A stretch of 64,000 bases of DNA from Bacillota bacterium (GCA_023392535.1 JAEVYY010000027.1:62001-126000), one strand, 5' to 3'; counted from the stretch's first letter, positions 43,582-52,265 are shown. Notes: generated from the sequence alone by a model not told the origin. Numbers and translations: made by a program.

Positions 43582-46296
43582 TTATTCCTCTCTTGTATCT
43601 AATGTTCTTTTTAATAATGCCCCCAGGACACTACTTTCTTCTGAACATATATCGGTAATGTAATAGTTCTGCAGCTTATTTAATATTTCTTTGTACTGAC
43701 CTATATGAGGCATTAATTTATATGGCATTATACAAGGAAATACGTGTTGTTGATAAGTTAATTTTTCTCTCGGAGTCAAGGTTTTTTTTGGAACTGACGA
43801 CTCTCCATAAAGAGGAAGCATACCGTTTTCAGCACCATATTCTCCCGTTATAATGACTATTACCTTTTTTGCATTTTGAACGTGTTTCACACATTCATTC
43901 AGGATAGGATCATTTTCTATCTGACTTTCTCTTGTCAATATCGCCACAATCACTTTTTCCTTCTTTTCACCAGACTTTAGTAGCATTAAGGATTCTTCCA
44001 ATTCACTTTGATAGCAGTCAAGCACTTGTTGATACAAATTTTTTCCAATTGTAATATCTTTACGCTTCAAATACCACCATAGATAGTATCTTTGTCTGTT
44101 ATGTAAAAAGGTATTGTTGCAGATTGTCCGTTCCAATGTATCCAAATATTTTTTATCATTCGTTCCTGTATACAAGAAGGAGAGCATGATGAGCTGATAA
44201 AGAATCATATCGTCTTTTAAGGAAGTACTATGTTCATACATGGTATGTAATAACGTATCATATTCTTCCTTATCCTTAAATTCCAATATTTGATCCAAAA
44301 AACGAACCAAATCCAAATAACCATCCATATCTATACTTGGGTTTATATAACGATGTATGATTTCCCACTTTCTTTGGATATCCTTATCTATGAATCTTTT
44401 TTTATGCTCCTTGGTCAAATCTCTCATACATGAATTTGCAACTTCAATCTTGGATACCATTTCCTGTCTGATAGAATCAATCGTATCTCTCATCATAGTT
44501 AAATAAGATGTCCCTTTTCCTATTATTTCCAACAGCTCCCGTTGCTCATCGTCCTTCAATTGATATACGTTCTCCAAAAATTTTCCTACCTGTTCCTGTA
44601 CCAGGCACTCGGGATAATACATGATAGGATCATTTTCTAAGTAATCGGTCAACTGCTTTGTATTTTGAAATAATTTTACAAAGTCAGGGGTATGATAGTT
44701 TCTTTTTGATACCATTTGTTTCATTTTACTATACTCAGAAATGCCTTGCTGGATTTTTTTTCTCACCTTAACTAATTGTTCATCTATACCGTTCATATAA
44801 CGGATAAATTCTTTGCACTCATCTTCATTGAATAAATGGGAAGTCAAATGAATGATTTTTTCAATGTTCACTTTTTTAACACAGTAATCCGCTATCGCTT
44901 TTTTTAATGTGCTGACTTTCGCACCATGAATCTTAGCACCGCCCTCTGTCGCATTTATGACCACTAAATTTGGCTTCGTTGCGATTTCACGCTCAAACCA
45001 ATCGCGGTATAATTTAAATTCTGCGGAAGACATGATCTGTTCTCCATCAGCGCCCTCCAAATAACAACTTGTCGGTCTGATATCAATATCCCAGGTAGAA
45101 CGGAGACTTCCCTGGGCATGTGTTTTATTATCCGTATATGCAAGGTCCTGTCCGACCAAAATAAACGTTTCTATCCCGATTGATTCTGCAAAACTCATGG
45201 CATCTGTGGCCACAGATCCACCACTTGACAGAAGTGGAAGTACAATCTGATGTTTGGTTAAAAAATGTTGAATATGTGGGTTGGCATCATTGATAAAAAA
45301 GCACGGCGCTCGATGTCCTACGATTGCTGCAGAGCAGGTATGTAAATTACCTACCAATGGAATTTCTTTTATTCGATCATCTACAAAGTGATATGGATTT
45401 TTATTGGCATCTACACATACGAACATATCTGGAATAATTCCATTTTTTAATAATACACTGACAGCACTATCCGCTGCTATGATAAGAGCTTTTCCTTTTG
45501 CATTGTGCAATTCTTCTATATTTTTATTTAACGAGGGGCCTGAAGATACGATAATTGCTGTTGTCTCCGACGGCATATAGGCCCATAAACTAGAAATACT
45601 TTTACTGCTACAAAAATAGGGATAATTATGAAATACATTTTCATAAAATTTTTTTCCAAATCTCTGAAGTACGATACGATTTGAAATGATACTCTCCATA
45701 ATTTGATTGTAGATTTCAAATACATAGTTATATTTTTCAGGAAATAGCTTTGCATAATTTAAATATTCGCTGAATCTGGCACCTGAAATATCCGCATAAT
45801 CCAGATTATTTGCCCATAACGTGTAAAGATCGTTTTCTCCCTGTTCCATTTCTCCACATATGATTTCCACACGTCCAGAAGACAAGATATCAGAAAAATC
45901 AAACTCAGAAAATACACATTTTAATAATTGTAAGGTAGGTTCATAAATAAATATTTTTACATCTTTCTTCGTATTTTGAAGAAGCGTCCTTACGAACATA
46001 CCATTTCCAAGACCAAATATGAGATATTTTGAATTATATAAAGCATCAATTCCCTGCTTCCACTTCTCCAAAAGTTCTTCGGAACTATACATAGAATCTA
46101 GTTGAAAAAACGTATCTCCTCTTTTCGCATAAAGCACTTTTCTACCCTCTATGAGCTCTACTCCAAAGTGGTACGTGTCCTCAACGGTTCCCTCGATAAT
46201 AGTTTCCTTAGATAATAGACTTTTTAAAGCTGCCATTTCTTCCGGCATTGCAGTTATGTTACTCTGAAATTGGGTTTCATTTCGACCTTCTATCAT
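43582..46296 (-). CDS. Large Maf-type flagellin glycosyltransferase
   Basis: 904 residues, among the longer Maf proteins. The MptE-like domain near residues 250-420 has IIVSSGPSLNKNIEELH, FVCVDANKNPYHF, LSSGGSVATDAMSFA and LVGQDLAYTDN. An N-terminal segment (IFGLGNGMFVRTLL, IFIYEPTLQLL) is typical of the family. The last 400 residues are helical and have no recognised fold. It should transfer the nonulosonate made by the NeuB-like neighbour to flagellin, whose gene is 0.5 kb upstream. Confidence 0.87.
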   Translation of the reverse strand: MIEGRNETQFQSNITAMPEEMAALKSLLSKETIIEGTVEDTYHFGVELIEGRKVLYAKRGDTFFQLDSMYSSEELLEKWKQGIDALYNSKYLIFGLGNGMFVRTLLQNTKKDVKIFIYEPTLQLLKCVFSEFDFSDILSSGRVEIICGEMEQGENDLYTLWANNLDYADISGARFSEYLNYAKLFPEKYNYVFEIYNQIMESIISNRIVLQRFGKKFYENVFHNYPYFCSSKSISSLWAYMPSETTAIIVSSGPSLNKNIEELHNAKGKALIIAADSAVSVLLKNGIIPDMFVCVDANKNPYHFVDDRIKEIPLVGNLHTCSAAIVGHRAPCFFINDANPHIQHFLTKHQIVLPLLSSGGSVATDAMSFAESIGIETFILVGQDLAYTDNKTHAQGSLRSTWDIDIRPTSCYLEGADGEQIMSSAEFKLYRDWFEREIATKPNLVVINATEGGAKIHGAKVSTLKKAIADYCVKKVNIEKIIHLTSHLFNEDECKEFIRYMNGIDEQLVKVRKKIQQGISEYSKMKQMVSKRNYHTPDFVKLFQNTKQLTDYLENDPIMYYPECLVQEQVGKFLENVYQLKDDEQRELLEIIGKGTSYLTMMRDTIDSIRQEMVSKIEVANSCMRDLTKEHKKRFIDKDIQRKWEIIHRYINPSIDMDGYLDLVRFLDQILEFKDKEEYDTLLHTMYEHSTSLKDDMILYQLIMLSFLYTGTNDKKYLDTLERTICNNTFLHNRQRYYLWWYLKRKDITIGKNLYQQVLDCYQSELEESLMLLKSGEKKEKVIVAILTRESQIENDPILNECVKHVQNAKKVIVIITGEYGAENGMLPLYGESSVPKKTLTPREKLTYQQHVFPCIMPYKLMPHIGQYKEILNKLQNYYITDICSEESSVLGALLKRTLDTREE

Positions 46297-46300
46297 ATGA

Positions 46301-46636
46301 TTACACCAATCCTCTTTCCTTAATCATCTGTACATATTCCAATAAATTCACCCTTGTCTCGTGATATAAGATATCTATCGCTAAAAAACGATCTTCGCCG
46401 CTTAACGCAGTCGTGATACGTTCCAGTTGCCCTATCCAGTATTCCTGTTCTTCTCTCTTATCAGCTAATTCCATCTGTTCATACGATGCCACGATTCCTG
46501 GAAATACCTTGTTCAGATGTTCTGCCAGTACCGACAGAAGGTTCACCAATTCAATTTTTTCTTGTCCTAAAAGAATCAAGGTGTATTTATCAATTACCGC
46601 TGTTAAAATTTCGATATCTATTAACAATTGTTCCAT
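46301..46636 (-). CDS. Small helical protein, Maf-neighbour type B
   Basis: 111 residues, acidic, all-helical in appearance, with no known domain. The C-terminal third resembles that of the 12395-12814 protein, so the window has one such gene beside each maf gene. It starts the unit 46301-maf-neuB-like, 4 bases ahead of maf, and has its own vegetative-type promoter. AGAGG lies 5 bases before the ATG. It could be a flagellin- or Maf-binding adaptor; this is inference from position only. Confidence 0.7.
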   Translation of the reverse strand: MEQLLIDIEILTAVIDKYTLILLGQEKIELVNLLSVLAEHLNKVFPGIVASYEQMELADKREEQEYWIGQLERITTALSGEDRFLAIDILYHETRVNLLEYVQMIKERGLV

Positions 46637-46666
46637 AAAAACCTCTTTTTTTCGACCTTTTATACC

Positions 46667-46695
46667 ATAGTATCGTATTTTTCTTAAATAAACAA
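46667..46695 (-). promoter_or_regulatory. Sigma-A-type promoter for the maf/neuB-like unit
   Basis: Minus-strand TTGTTT (46695-46690), 17 bases, TACTAT (46672-46667), about 30 bases before the ATG at 46636. It is downstream of the hag terminator, so this unit need not depend on hag read-through. Confidence 0.6.
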
Positions 46696-46744
46696 TAGGA
46701 TTAAGATAGTTTCATTCGCGACAGGAAATATAATCCGTTTCAAT

Positions 46745-46777
46745 GAAAAAAGGATTGACATATGCCAATCCCTTTTC
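46745..46777 (-). terminator. Terminator of hag
   Basis: Minus strand GGATTG ... CAATCC (46771-46766 and 46757-46752), extended by A/T pairs, then TTTTTTC. It starts about 14 bases after the flagellin stop. This is a typical strong terminator for a highly expressed single gene. Confidence 0.85.
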
Positions 46778-46790
46778 ATTAAAGTAGCCA

Positions 46791-47744
46791 TTATCCAAGT
46801 AATGACAGAACTCCTTGATTTGACTGATTTGCTTGTGCAAGCATTGACTGACCAGCTTGTTGTAGAATATTGTTCTTGCTGTATTCTACCATTGTCTTAG
46901 CCATATCTGTATCGCGGATAGCAGATTCAGCTGCTGTTGTATTTTCAACAATGTTATCTAAGTTGGCAATTGTGTGCTCTAAACGGTTCTGGATAGCACC
47001 GAGTGAAGAACGAAGTTTTGATACTGCTGCAATAGCTTGTGTAATTCTACTAATAGCTTGTTGTGCTGCATATTGTGTAGATACACATACCCATTTACCC
47101 TTAACATCTTTTGATCCAGCTTTATCGCTGTGTTCTAAAGAGTTTCTAAGACCAAGTCCTGTAGCACCAAAGCTTCTCATTGTTTGATCTTTAAAAGTAA
47201 TGGTATTACCATCTTTATCATAGAAATCAATATCTTTGATCTTGCTGTTGATATTGTTCATATTGATAGAAATCGTAATTCTCTGTGTGCTTACATTAGC
47301 TGCACCTACTTGAACTGTGTTCGAGAAAGAACCATCTAATAATTTCAATGTATTGAATTCAGTAGATTGTTTTACTCTTGAGATTTCTGAACAAAGTGCA
47401 TTTACTTCAGCCTGAATCGCACGTCTGTCAGCTGTGGTATTGGTACCTGTAGATGACTTAACTGCTAATTCGTTCATACGCTGTAACATGCTATGTACTT
47501 CTGTCAAAGCACCTTCTGCTGTCTGTACACAAGATACACCATCCTGAGCATTGGAAGAAGCCTGTGTCAATCCTCTGATCTGGCTTCTCATTTTTTCACT
47601 GATTGTCAATCCTGCTGCATCATCTGCTGCACGGTTGATTTTATAACCAGATGATAATTTTTCTGTTACTTTCGCCTGTGATGATGTTGTAACGCCTAAC
47701 TGTCTGTTAGAGTTCAACGCTGTCATGTTGTGTTGTACTACCAT
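46791..47744 (-). CDS. hag: Flagellin
   Basis: 317 residues from the ATG at 47744, with AAGGAGG at proper spacing. A longer in-frame reading from 47837 lies in the untranslated leader. The conserved N-terminal D0/D1 helices (MVVQHNMTALNSNRQLG, LSSGYKINRAADDAAGLTIS) and the C-terminal pair (QNRLEHTIANLDNIVENTTA, MLAQANQSNQGVLSLL) are complete. Only about 60 residues separate them, so outer D2/D3 domains are essentially absent. Three cysteines (SCVQ, ALCSE, WVCVS) are unusual for a flagellin. It is transcribed alone from a sigma-28 promoter. The leader has candidate CsrA sites. Confidence 0.97.
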   Translation of the reverse strand: MVVQHNMTALNSNRQLGVTTSSQAKVTEKLSSGYKINRAADDAAGLTISEKMRSQIRGLTQASSNAQDGVSCVQTAEGALTEVHSMLQRMNELAVKSSTGTNTTADRRAIQAEVNALCSEISRVKQSTEFNTLKLLDGSFSNTVQVGAANVSTQRITISINMNNINSKIKDIDFYDKDGNTITFKDQTMRSFGATGLGLRNSLEHSDKAGSKDVKGKWVCVSTQYAAQQAISRITQAIAAVSKLRSSLGAIQNRLEHTIANLDNIVENTTAAESAIRDTDMAKTMVEYSKNNILQQAGQSMLAQANQSNQGVLSLLG

Positions 47745-47753
47745 AATTTTTTT

Positions 47754-47785
47754 CCTCCTTGAATATAGGGTGGCTTCCATGCCAC
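47754..47785 (-). promoter_or_regulatory. Candidate CsrA-binding sites in the hag leader
   Basis: GTGGC/GCCAC (47785-47781 and 47774-47770, minus strand) makes a 5-bp hairpin whose 6-base loop is ATGGAA, with GGA exposed. A second GGA lies in the Shine-Dalgarno AAGGAGG (47760-47754). A looped GGA plus one in the ribosome-binding site is the classical CsrA arrangement on hag mRNA of Bacillus. csrA and fliW are both present 4 kb away. Confidence 0.6.
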
Positions 47786-47873
47786 TCACTTTTGTTTGTA
47801 ATGAAGCTTGCCAGCCGTACGCTCCTTTAAGATTCATTACCTTTCGTTAAGTAAGTTTCTTTACTCATATATT

Positions 47874-47900
47874 ATATCGGACTAAAGATTGAAAACTTTA
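47874..47900 (-). promoter_or_regulatory. Sigma-28 promoter of hag
   Basis: Minus strand TAAA (47900-47897), exactly 15 bases, TCCGATAT (47881-47874). One mismatch to the SigD consensus. It produces a leader of roughly 120 bases. Confidence 0.9.
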
Positions 47901-47919
47901 TACCGAATAATATCTTTTT

Positions 47920-48396
47920 TTATTTTTTCGTATCCAGTATTTGTGGATCGACTCGATTCACGCGATTCATATTTTTATAATAATTGCTCGCTGCCGCCGT
48001 TGTTTTTTGGGATGCTCTTAATCTTTTTCTCGCATGCGAAAAATATGCCTCAATAGTTGTTTTGTTCTTCCTTTCCATCGCTTGAATCTTAACACTTTGG
48101 TCTGTAATAACAGTTATCATCTGTTGCATCTTAATGATTTCTTTTGCATATAAGCTCTTATTAGCATTTAACGTCTCTTTCACACGTTTATAAAGAATCT
48201 CAAATCCAATATCCAATTCATCCAGCTTTTGTATCAAATCTGTTTTTTGCATGGTATATTTTTCAAACCCGTCCAAATCTACCGGTTCTGATTGGAAAAT
48301 ATCGTACTGCTCCTGACTTTTTTCTATGATCTGACTCAGAATATGTGTTTTTTTTTGCAGACTTTCTACCAATATTTGCACATAGTTATTTTCCAT
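47920..48396 (-). CDS. FliT-position flagellar protein, probably an export chaperone
   Basis: 158 residues from the ATG at 48396 (AAAGGA at good spacing; the ATG two codons earlier overlaps that site). Long helices and a basic C-terminal end. It has no motif I can assign firmly, but it follows fliS directly, where Firmicutes carry fliT or a FlgN-like chaperone. It resembles such proteins in size and heptad pattern (SLQKKTHILSQIIEKS). It is the last gene of flaG-fliD-fliS. Confidence 0.6.
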   Translation of the reverse strand: MENNYVQILVESLQKKTHILSQIIEKSQEQYDIFQSEPVDLDGFEKYTMQKTDLIQKLDELDIGFEILYKRVKETLNANKSLYAKEIIKMQQMITVITDQSVKIQAMERKNKTTIEAYFSHARKRLRASQKTTAAASNYYKNMNRVNRVDPQILDTKK

Positions 48397-48430
48397 CGTC
48401 ATCCTTTCCGGCTATCTACACTTTTTTCTT

Positions 48431-48808
48431 CTATCTGCCCTGTGATTTTTTCATCACTTCACTCCAAGTATCTCGCATACCACGCAGATGTGTCAATACT
48501 TCTTCCAGCATATTCTTATCTTTTTTTGCATTTGCTTCACGCAGGCATTCCAACAAATAATTATATACCGCATCAAAATCTTTTGACACTTCATAAGAAC
48601 GGTTCAGCGTAATCTGAAATTCCTGAATGATTCTCTGCGTTCTCATAATACTATTGTGCGCCTTTTCTATATTGCCCTGCTCAATTCCCATAATTGCCAT
48701 ATTGCAGAACTTTATCGCTCCCTCATAGAGCATCAATGTCAGCTCCGCAGGTGATGCGGTCATTATTTTATTATTTTGGTACTGTGCATATGCATTATTC
48801 ATCTGCAT
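48431..48808 (-). CDS. fliS: Flagellar export chaperone FliS
   Basis: 125 residues, standard length. Family signatures are NAYAQYQNNKIMTASPAELT(L), MLYEGAIKFCNMA and LRGMRDTW near the end. It binds the C-terminal helix of flagellin to prevent early polymerisation and delivers it to FlhA. It is placed after fliD, 50 bases downstream, in the operon led by flaG. Confidence 0.95.
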   Translation of the reverse strand: MQMNNAYAQYQNNKIMTASPAELTLMLYEGAIKFCNMAIMGIEQGNIEKAHNSIMRTQRIIQEFQITLNRSYEVSKDFDAVYNYLLECLREANAKKDKNMLEEVLTHLRGMRDTWSEVMKKSQGR

Positions 48809-48858
48809 GATAGGTGCCTCCCTGTTCTGTCTTTTATCATAAGCAGCAATAAGATTGA

Positions 48859-50994
48859 TTAACTAAATAGCGAACTCACAGCGCTCTGCGTGGAATTCAA
48901 TTTGGAAATTGCTACTTCCATAGCGCTAAATTGAGAATAATATCTGTCTTCCAGGCTGGTCAGCCTTTTTTCCTGCTCTTTGATCTTGCTTGAATAATCA
49001 TCATACTCTCGCTGCATCTTTTTATCATCATAGATATTGTAAATACTTCTATAATAACTGCTGCTCATTAATTTATTTAATTTCGTGTACATATTATTCG
49101 TAAGTTTAGAAAAGAAAGTGGCAACTCCTTCTGGATCTTTTGCAATTGCGGTCTTTAATTTATCCGTAGCCGTGGATACCGTTGAATCCGTAGAATCGCC
49201 TGCAATGTGGTATGCTCCCTTTTCATTATCAGCCGCTAAAAAATAACTTAATGTCTCAATTCCAAAGCTTGACAATGTTGTATCTTTCCCATTTATCTTA
49301 AAACTTTCCATCATAGCCGTCTTAAAAGTAGACGTTACCGTACTAAGATTAGAATCCCTGCGTAATAGAGCCGCCTTGATCTTGGCTTCCCAACTCTCAA
49401 TCTGCGTGTCTGTCATCGAATCCTTTTCCTCATCGGTCAATGGATCATATCCTTTCGCAGAATCCGCATTATATAAAGAATCAAATTCATTCACCAGAGA
49501 ATTATATCCCGTAATAAAATCTTTTATCATCTTATAAATACCTTCCACGTCATCTTGCGTATTGATCGTGGTGTCGGTGTAAACTGTCTTTGAAGATGCT
49601 ACATCTGTGGATGTCTTATCTACCTCATTTCCATTCGCATCGTAATATTTTGTCGTACTCGCTGACAGTGATTGCGCTGTTATCGTCAATCCATTGATTG
49701 AAAAACTATTATTGGATGATTCAAACTCTGCACCGTTCAGTTCTATTAATGCATTTTCACCATTAATGCGCACTGCAGAAGCACCGCTTCCCAGAGATAC
49801 GATATATTTGGCATTCGCTATTTTTGCATCTAATTGTGTTTTTGCCTGATCTGCAAGTGTGGGATCTCCCCCACCATTCAATAATATAGTATTACTGTCA
49901 ATTTTATCTTGTACATCGGATACCGTATTGTCAAATCCTCTGATCGTATAAGCCACTTCAAGCTTTTTAGTTATTTCTTCCTTCTCTAAATCCATTGCTG
50001 CTTTTTGCGTCTCATAATCACTTGCGTTTTTATCCAGCGCTTCATATCTTGTATTAAAATCTGCAGCCTCAGCCTCAATAGTTGTAATTTTATCCGATAG
50101 CGTAGTTCCGGAAATCAAATCATAAATCTGCTGATTTGTAGCACTGGAAGTATCACTTTCCACGGAATTTTTTGCAAGATATTCTGTTTTTGCTGAGTTT
50201 ATAGAATCAATCTGCGTTTGATATGCTGTGTTCTGATTGATGTATATTTGTTGAATCTTTGTCAATGCATCATTGTAAGCATCCGTATAATCTGCCGTTC
50301 CCGCTTCCAATGCGGCGTATGCTCTCGTCACATCATCGATCTCGCTGCCTGCGACCAGACCTAAGGAAGCTAACGCAGAGGTCCCCGCATCATTTGTACC
50401 CGTTATTGTAAAATCATTGTCTTTTCCGCTTGATTTTGAACTGATAAAAAATCTCTGGTTTGTAGCATCAAAACTGGCTGTAACTCCCGCGTTCGTAAAT
50501 TTTGAAACCACACCTTCTATGGTATCTGATGCCGAAAGAGAGATCGTTGTTTCTTTTCCCCCAATCGACACCTTAATATCAGCTGATTCTCCAGCACTTA
50601 CCGCACCCAATTGTGCCATTGTGGTTGATAAGCTGTAAGAATCGTCTGTACTTAGTTTTGCTCCAGTCAAATAGCCGGGTTTCGCGAGTCTTTTCACAGC
50701 AAGGGTCTGAGTTCCATTGACAGCACTATCCCCCGCCAGGATATTGGCAATATTGGAATCTGTAATACTCGTAGATTTCTTTTTGTAGGTACCTTCATAT
50801 TGCATCGTAGATAGTGTACCATTAAAAAAACTACCGACTTTTGTATTTAATGCTTTCCATGTCGATTGCGTCCATTCAAGCTTCGTCTGTTTCTTCTCCA
50901 ACGCTGTTTTTTTGGCGCTTTCTGCCTTTACCAGTTCTTTCACAATGCTGTCTGTATCCAATCCAGAACTGAGGCCCGAGATTCTAATTGACAT
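48859..50994 (-). CDS. fliD: Flagellar filament cap protein FliD (HAP2)
   Basis: 711 residues. The N-terminus ISGLSSGLDTDSIVKELVKA and the C-terminal coiled coil (ISKLNSTQSAVSSLFS) are canonical. The internal D2/D3 motif GTQTLAVKRLAKPGY is present. Between about residues 225 and 390 lies an insertion of long Lys/Glu-rich helices with many Tyr and Gln (INQNTAYQTQIDSINSAKTE), so the protein is longer than the usual 450-650. I see no cysteines. It caps the filament and promotes flagellin assembly. AGGAGGAG precedes the ATG. FliS follows. Confidence 0.95.
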   Translation of the reverse strand: MSIRISGLSSGLDTDSIVKELVKAESAKKTALEKKQTKLEWTQSTWKALNTKVGSFFNGTLSTMQYEGTYKKKSTSITDSNIANILAGDSAVNGTQTLAVKRLAKPGYLTGAKLSTDDSYSLSTTMAQLGAVSAGESADIKVSIGGKETTISLSASDTIEGVVSKFTNAGVTASFDATNQRFFISSKSSGKDNDFTITGTNDAGTSALASLGLVAGSEIDDVTRAYAALEAGTADYTDAYNDALTKIQQIYINQNTAYQTQIDSINSAKTEYLAKNSVESDTSSATNQQIYDLISGTTLSDKITTIEAEAADFNTRYEALDKNASDYETQKAAMDLEKEEITKKLEVAYTIRGFDNTVSDVQDKIDSNTILLNGGGDPTLADQAKTQLDAKIANAKYIVSLGSGASAVRINGENALIELNGAEFESSNNSFSINGLTITAQSLSASTTKYYDANGNEVDKTSTDVASSKTVYTDTTINTQDDVEGIYKMIKDFITGYNSLVNEFDSLYNADSAKGYDPLTDEEKDSMTDTQIESWEAKIKAALLRRDSNLSTVTSTFKTAMMESFKINGKDTTLSSFGIETLSYFLAADNEKGAYHIAGDSTDSTVSTATDKLKTAIAKDPEGVATFFSKLTNNMYTKLNKLMSSSYYRSIYNIYDDKKMQREYDDYSSKIKEQEKRLTSLEDRYYSQFSAMEVAISKLNSTQSAVSSLFS

Positions 50995-51005
50995 AGCAAC
51001 TCCTC

Positions 51006-51437
51006 CTATCGTTTTTCATCCACCATAAGTCCAGCCAGTTCCCAGGCTTTCGCTATCATATCCAGCGTCTTTTCCGGTGGAAATTCCTTAATGACATCTT
51101 TTGTATCCTTATTGACTATCTTAATCGTGACACGATTCGTCTTCTCGTGAATCCCAAAAATAGCCTCAGAGTTCCACATTTTTTTATTTAATTCTTCAAC
51201 CGCTTTCTTAATCTTTTCGTTGGCAATCTGTTGATCCTGCTGTCCTTGTCGTTCGTCTTCTTTCTCTCTGTCCGTATCTGATACGTTATCTACGATACTT
51301 GTAGGATCTTTTATACTATTTCTTTCTGTTCCAGTGATAACATCCTTGTTATCAATATCTGTCTTTCGTACGTTGTCTACTTTTTGAACTGCCTTTACTT
51401 GATATGCAGTGGCAGTGTTCCATGGTTCAATCCCCAT
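51006..51437 (-). CDS. flaG: FlaG family protein
   Basis: 143 residues from the ATG at 51437, with GGAGGTGA upstream; an earlier ATG at 51452 precedes that site. The variable, charged N-terminal half is followed by the FlaG domain (KAVEELNKKMWNSEAIFGIH, VTIKIVNKDTKDVIKEFPPE). In other bacteria FlaG limits filament length. It is the first gene of flaG-fliD-fliS under a sigma-28-type promoter and sits 11 bases before fliD. Confidence 0.9.
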   Translation of the reverse strand: MGIEPWNTATAYQVKAVQKVDNVRKTDIDNKDVITGTERNSIKDPTSIVDNVSDTDREKEDERQGQQDQQIANEKIKKAVEELNKKMWNSEAIFGIHEKTNRVTIKIVNKDTKDVIKEFPPEKTLDMIAKAWELAGLMVDEKR

Positions 51438-51509
51438 CCTTATCACCTCCATGTGATGTGCTGGATTTATGTTTTCATCTCCCTGTCTGACTTCTACTGT
51501 CTAGCATTT

Positions 51510-51537
51510 ATATCGGTGAATACACAAAAAATGTTTA
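51510..51537 (-). promoter_or_regulatory. Sigma-28 promoter for flaG-fliD-fliS
   Basis: Minus strand TAAA (51537-51534), 16 bases, ACCGATAT (51517-51510). The -35 lies inside the downstream arm of the hairpin that terminates the csrA unit, so termination and initiation signals physically overlap. Confidence 0.8.
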
Positions 51538-51557
51538 TAGGGCTATAAACATTTTTG
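51526..51557 (-). terminator. Terminator of the flgM-to-csrA unit
   Basis: ATGTTTATAG/CTATAAACAT (51543-51552 and 51531-51540) is a perfect inverted repeat, extended by A/T pairs and ending in TTTTTTG on the minus strand. It starts 18 bases after the csrA stop. Confidence 0.8.
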
Positions 51558-51574
51558 TATTGTCTCTCACGAAA

Positions 51575-51790
51575 TTATATCATCTTTTTTAGTTCATCAA
51601 TTCCTTGTGCATCCATTGCCTCTTTATTTGCTTCCTGGATTTGTACATATACTTCTTTTCGATAAATAGGTACCTCTTTAGGTGCTGAAATACCAAGTTT
51701 TACCTGTTCTCCTTTAATTTCCAATACTGTTATTTCTATATTATTATTAATGATAATGGCATCATTTTTCTTTCTTGATAACGCTAGCAT
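51575..51790 (-). CDS. csrA: Carbon storage/flagellar translational regulator CsrA
   Basis: 71 residues from the ATG at 51790, with AGGAGGAG upstream. The longer frame to 51841 lies within fliW. Begins MLALSRKKNDAIIINNNIEI and has the RNA-binding strand IYRKEVYVQIQ. It represses hag translation by binding GGA motifs and is titrated by FliW. It starts 1 base after the fliW stop, which ensures paired expression. It ends the operon that begins with flgM. Confidence 0.96.
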   Translation of the reverse strand: MLALSRKKNDAIIINNNIEITVLEIKGEQVKLGISAPKEVPIYRKEVYVQIQEANKEAMDAQGIDELKKMI

Positions 51791-51791
51791 A

Positions 51792-52265
51792 TCAGTTCTC
51801 CTCCTTCTCAGCCGCTTCCTTTGCAGCAAGCAGCATTTCATAAATGGGATATTTCACCTGATATGTTTCACCTTCCACAATAATCTGGCACGCCTTCTTT
51901 TCCTTCGCATTAATGATAATAGGAGCCTTCAGGTTGACAGACATCTTAGTAATATCCTTAGGAACTGTAACGGTTACAAGCACAAGCATTTCTTCATATT
52001 CCATATCTCCCAGAGAGATAAATAATTCATCGTTTACTTCCGGATCATAATTATTTAGAATCATAAGTGGATCCACTACCGGCAATGCAAACTCTGGTTT
52101 TTGCATGGATTGCAACCAGCGGATACCTGCGTTCTCTCCATTTTCACCGTCATGTATTAAGGCAAATTCCGTCAACTCCGGATAGCCAATGATCCCGTTT
52201 ACAAAATGAATAATTTTATCATCATCAATTGTTACCTCTCCAAATACTCTTGTATTCACAATCAT
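51792..52265 (-). CDS. fliW: Flagellar assembly factor FliW
   Basis: 157 residues, normal length. Begins VNTRVFGEVTIDDDKIIHFV, with the family motif NGIIGYPELTEFALI and a C-terminal PIIINAKEKKACQII. FliW binds either flagellin or CsrA, so free flagellin level sets hag translation. It is adjacent to csrA as in Bacillus. A TAGGAG site precedes the ATG. Confidence 0.96.
   Translation of the reverse strand: MIVNTRVFGEVTIDDDKIIHFVNGIIGYPELTEFALIHDGENGENAGIRWLQSMQKPEFALPVVDPLMILNNYDPEVNDELFISLGDMEYEEMLVLVTVTVPKDITKMSVNLKAPIIINAKEKKACQIIVEGETYQVKYPIYEMLLAAKEAAEKEEN

Noticed and set aside
47745..47837. N-terminal extension of flagellin by 31 codons
   Set aside because: It is non-conserved, lies in the untranslated leader with the CsrA-type hairpin, and the downstream ATG has the ideal ribosome-binding site and canonical N-terminus.
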